A DNA stretch of 6,599 nt from NCBI GenBank assembly GCA_031268245.1, contig JAIRXN010000058.1, forward strand, positions 1 to 6,599, given 5' to 3'. The translations under genes were made by a program, and so were the position numbers. Shown here piece by piece: positions 5,897 to 6,599 of this stretch. The notes under the pieces were generated by a model. It was not told where the DNA came from, did not search any database, and was given only the letters and a program-made list of their open reading frames with translations. Position 1 is the first letter of the stretch. Every line of letters begins with the position of its first letter. This stretch comes from Treponema sp. Its GTDB lineage: Bacteria > Spirochaetota > Spirochaetia > Treponematales > Breznakiellaceae.

Positions 5897-6067
5897 TCAC
5901 TGAAAGTCTGAAGGACGGCGCTCCGTGCGCTTACATTTATCGCATTCGGCTATATTCTTGACCTTTCCGTTTTCAAAAAGGGTCTTCATCTTGACTTCTC
6001 CGCCGCAGGAACAAAAGAATTTCTGGGTGGCGCTGGAAGTACGTGAGTTTTTACTGGCCTGGGCCAT
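5897..6067 (-). CDS. Zinc-ribbon-like microprotein of unknown function
   Basis: This 56-residue gene is easily missed. The ATG at 6067 has a strong GAGGAG site six bases upstream, and a good promoter lies about 85 bases further up. The product begins MAQASKNSRTSSATQKFFCS, polar and basic, then has Cys19-X-Cys21-Gly-Gly, a strand-like EVKMKTLFENGKVKNIAE, and Cys42-X2-Cys45, ending KRTERRPSDFQ. Two cysteine pairs 20 residues apart, with glycines after the first pair, fit a small zinc ribbon that would bind one zinc ion and perhaps nucleic acid or a protein partner. The first pair is CxC, not the usual CxxC. There is no signal peptide or membrane segment, so it is cytoplasmic. It stands at the head of the ribosomal-protein cluster, which hints at a role in translation or transcription, but no function can be assigned from sequence. 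Confidence 0.85.
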   Translation of the reverse strand: MAQASKNSRTSSATQKFFCSCGGEVKMKTLFENGKVKNIAECDKCKRTERRPSDFQ

Positions 6068-6151
6068 GGCTTACTCCTCTATCTGCCGCGTATAACGGCG
6101 CATAAAACCGGAGGGAAAGCAACGCCTTCCGTGTTCCGGTCCGGTGGATAT

Positions 6152-6180
6152 AAGATACGATCTATGAGCGTCAATGTCAA
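6152..6180 (-). promoter_or_regulatory. Sigma-70-type promoter upstream of the zinc-ribbon gene
   Basis: On the minus strand the perfect -35 box TTGACA (6180-6175) is followed by a 17-base spacer and the -10 box TATCTT (6157-6152), which matches TATAAT at four of six bases. A start near 6145 would give a leader of about 78 bases before the ATG at 6067. A second TTGACG begins right after the first -35 (6174-6169) and could pair with the TATATC just downstream of the -10, giving an overlapping promoter. It probably drives the zinc-ribbon gene and may feed the cluster beyond it. Confidence 0.7.
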
Positions 6181-6210
6181 TTCAAGAAACGGCAGCCTTT
6201 ACATCCCGGC

Positions 6211-6237
6211 CCCTTTTTAGCATCGTCTAAAAAAGGG
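6211..6237. repeat. Imperfect palindrome CCCTTTTTAG-CATCGT-CTAAAAAAGGG
   Basis: The arms at 6211-6220 and 6227-6237 match over ten bases with one extra A. CGGC at 6207-6210 and GCCG at 6242-6245 could extend the stem past an internal AGAA bulge. It lies between the 3' end of the Rpn-family gene and the promoter at 6152-6180. The T tract is inside the stem and does not follow it, so it is not a standard terminator on either strand, though it may still act as an end-of-transcript structure. On the plus strand its right arm overlaps the AGGGAGA in front of the mini-ORF at 6248. Confidence 0.55.
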
Positions 6238-6247
6238 AGAAGCCGCC

Positions 6248-6385
6248 GTGACAAACCGCAAACTGATTAGGGAAACCCTGGCGCACCGGAATCCGGAAGG
6301 GTTCCTCAGGCGATTCACCTTACCGGCGCATATAGAAGTTACCGGCTCACGAGGTTTTGGATGGTTTCGGCCGAAAGACCGGTGA
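6248..6385 (+). CDS. Doubtful 45-residue ORF, possible remnant
   Basis: A GTG at 6248 is preceded by AGGGAGA about seven bases upstream and opens a 45-residue frame beginning MTNRKLIRETLAHRNPEGFLRRF and ending FGWFRPKDR. Its last 47 bases run antisense to the 3' end of the Rpn-family gene. I recognise no domain. It is the only plus-strand candidate in the window with a plausible ribosome site. It could be the 5' remnant of an older gene, a real microprotein, or chance. I think chance or remnant is most likely, since the tail is simply the reverse complement of a coding region. Confidence 0.2.
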   Translation: MTNRKLIRETLAHRNPEGFLRRFTLPAHIEVTGSRGFGWFRPKDR

Positions 6386-6599
6386 TTTCGCTAATGAATT
6401 CCACCGGGGCGCCTTTTGCCAGGGCATTTTTGGCAACTTCCTCACGGCCTTCCTCGCGGCCTTCCTCACGCTCAACCACTAATGCGTCTTCCAGCTTCCA
6501 TTCATCGAATAACATATTGATTACCTCCGAACCGTTTTGTTCAAAAAACCGTCTTAAAATATTATTCGCTATACACCAGCGCACCGCCTTTGTAAGCGC
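6339..6599 (-). CDS. Rpn/PD-(D/E)XK nuclease family protein, C-terminal part (cut by window edge)
   Basis: The visible 86 residues are the C-terminal end of a longer protein; the frame is open to the last base of the window, and the GTG at 6584 is unlikely to be the real start. The sequence ...TKAVRWCIANNILRRFFEQNGSEVINMLFDEWKLEDALVVERE, then REEGREEGREEVAKNALAKG and a final helical ISEITGLSAETIQNLVSR, matches the C-terminal pattern of Rpn-type recombination-promoting nucleases/putative transposases that occur in many copies in some treponemes. The nuclease core with the catalytic D and (D/E)XK residues should lie outside the window, so activity cannot be judged. Three EGREE-type repeats are encoded by a tandem 12-base repeat. 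It shares the strand of the following cluster but is separated from it by a promoter. Confidence 0.8.
   Translation of the reverse strand, partial: ALTKAVRWCIANNILRRFFEQNGSEVINMLFDEWKLEDALVVEREEGREEGREEVAKNALAKGAPVEFISEITGLSAETIQNLVSR
6437..6470. repeat. Tandem 12-base repeat encoding (E)EGR units
   Basis: The unit CTTCCTCACGGC at 6437-6448 is followed by CTTCCTCGCGGC at 6449-6460 (one change) and by ten bases of a third copy at 6461-6470. On the minus strand it encodes REEGREEGREE in the coiled linker of the Rpn-family protein. Copy number changes would keep the frame, since the unit is a multiple of three. Confidence 0.8.

Noticed and set aside
5703..5900. 65-residue minus-strand frame between the zinc-ribbon gene and rpsT
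   Set aside because: It is a translation of the palindrome-rich spacer, begins with GTG inside the zinc-ribbon stop region, overlaps the rpsT start, and has no ribosome site.
6211..6237. Rho-independent terminator after the Rpn-family gene
   Set aside because: The T tract is part of the stem and no T run follows on either strand, so it does not fit the terminator model; it is kept only as a palindrome.
1..6599. CRISPR array, tRNA, rRNA, toxin-antitoxin or complete transposon
   Set aside because: No regularly spaced repeats, no cloverleaf-like segment, no paired small toxin-antitoxin genes and no terminal inverted repeats of a full element were seen.

Overview
The window looks like chromosomal DNA of a spirochaete, most likely a Treponema. 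This is an inference from three things: the gene content and order (rpsT, HU, lnt, receiver protein, bactofilin, pncC, rho on one strand); a Rho protein with a long disordered N-terminal extension; and, at the right edge, the C-terminal part of an Rpn/PD-(D/E)XK-type nuclease of the kind that is plentiful in host-associated treponemes. From memory, unchecked here, T. pallidum also has S20, HU, lnt and rho close together. Base composition appears balanced, near 50% GC, which would suit a gut-type Treponema better than T. pallidum's closest AT-rich relatives. No single sequence in the window proves the genus.

Nearly everything reads on the minus strand, so transcription order runs from right to left. 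The right edge (6339-6599) holds the tail of the Rpn-family protein. Next comes a 271-base region (6068-6338) with a strong sigma-70-like promoter (TTGACA-17-TATCTT), an imperfect palindrome and a doubtful plus-strand mini-ORF. The promoter faces a 56-residue zinc-ribbon microprotein (5897-6067) that is too short for ordinary ORF lists. A 183-base spacer (5714-5896) follows, packed with consecutive palindromes. The main cluster is then nearly gap-free: rpsT, HU, lnt, a receiver plus coiled-coil protein, bactofilin and pncC, with short gaps or overlaps of 8-14 bases. A 53-base gap with two competing hairpins leads to rho.

The cluster combines translation (S20), nucleoid structure (HU), lipoprotein maturation (Lnt), a probable signalling and cytoskeleton pair (receiver protein and bactofilin), NMN recycling (PncC) and transcription termination (Rho). 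It is a housekeeping operon with some lineage-specific features. The points most worth a second look are the zinc-ribbon microprotein, the palindrome array before rpsT, the AT-hook-like motif in the Rho extension, the receiver/coiled-coil protein next to bactofilin, the acidic tail on HU, and the matching GGGGG-N5 ribosome sites before the non-ATG starts of rpsT and HU. I found no CRISPR array, tRNA, rRNA, complete transposon or obviously new defence system.
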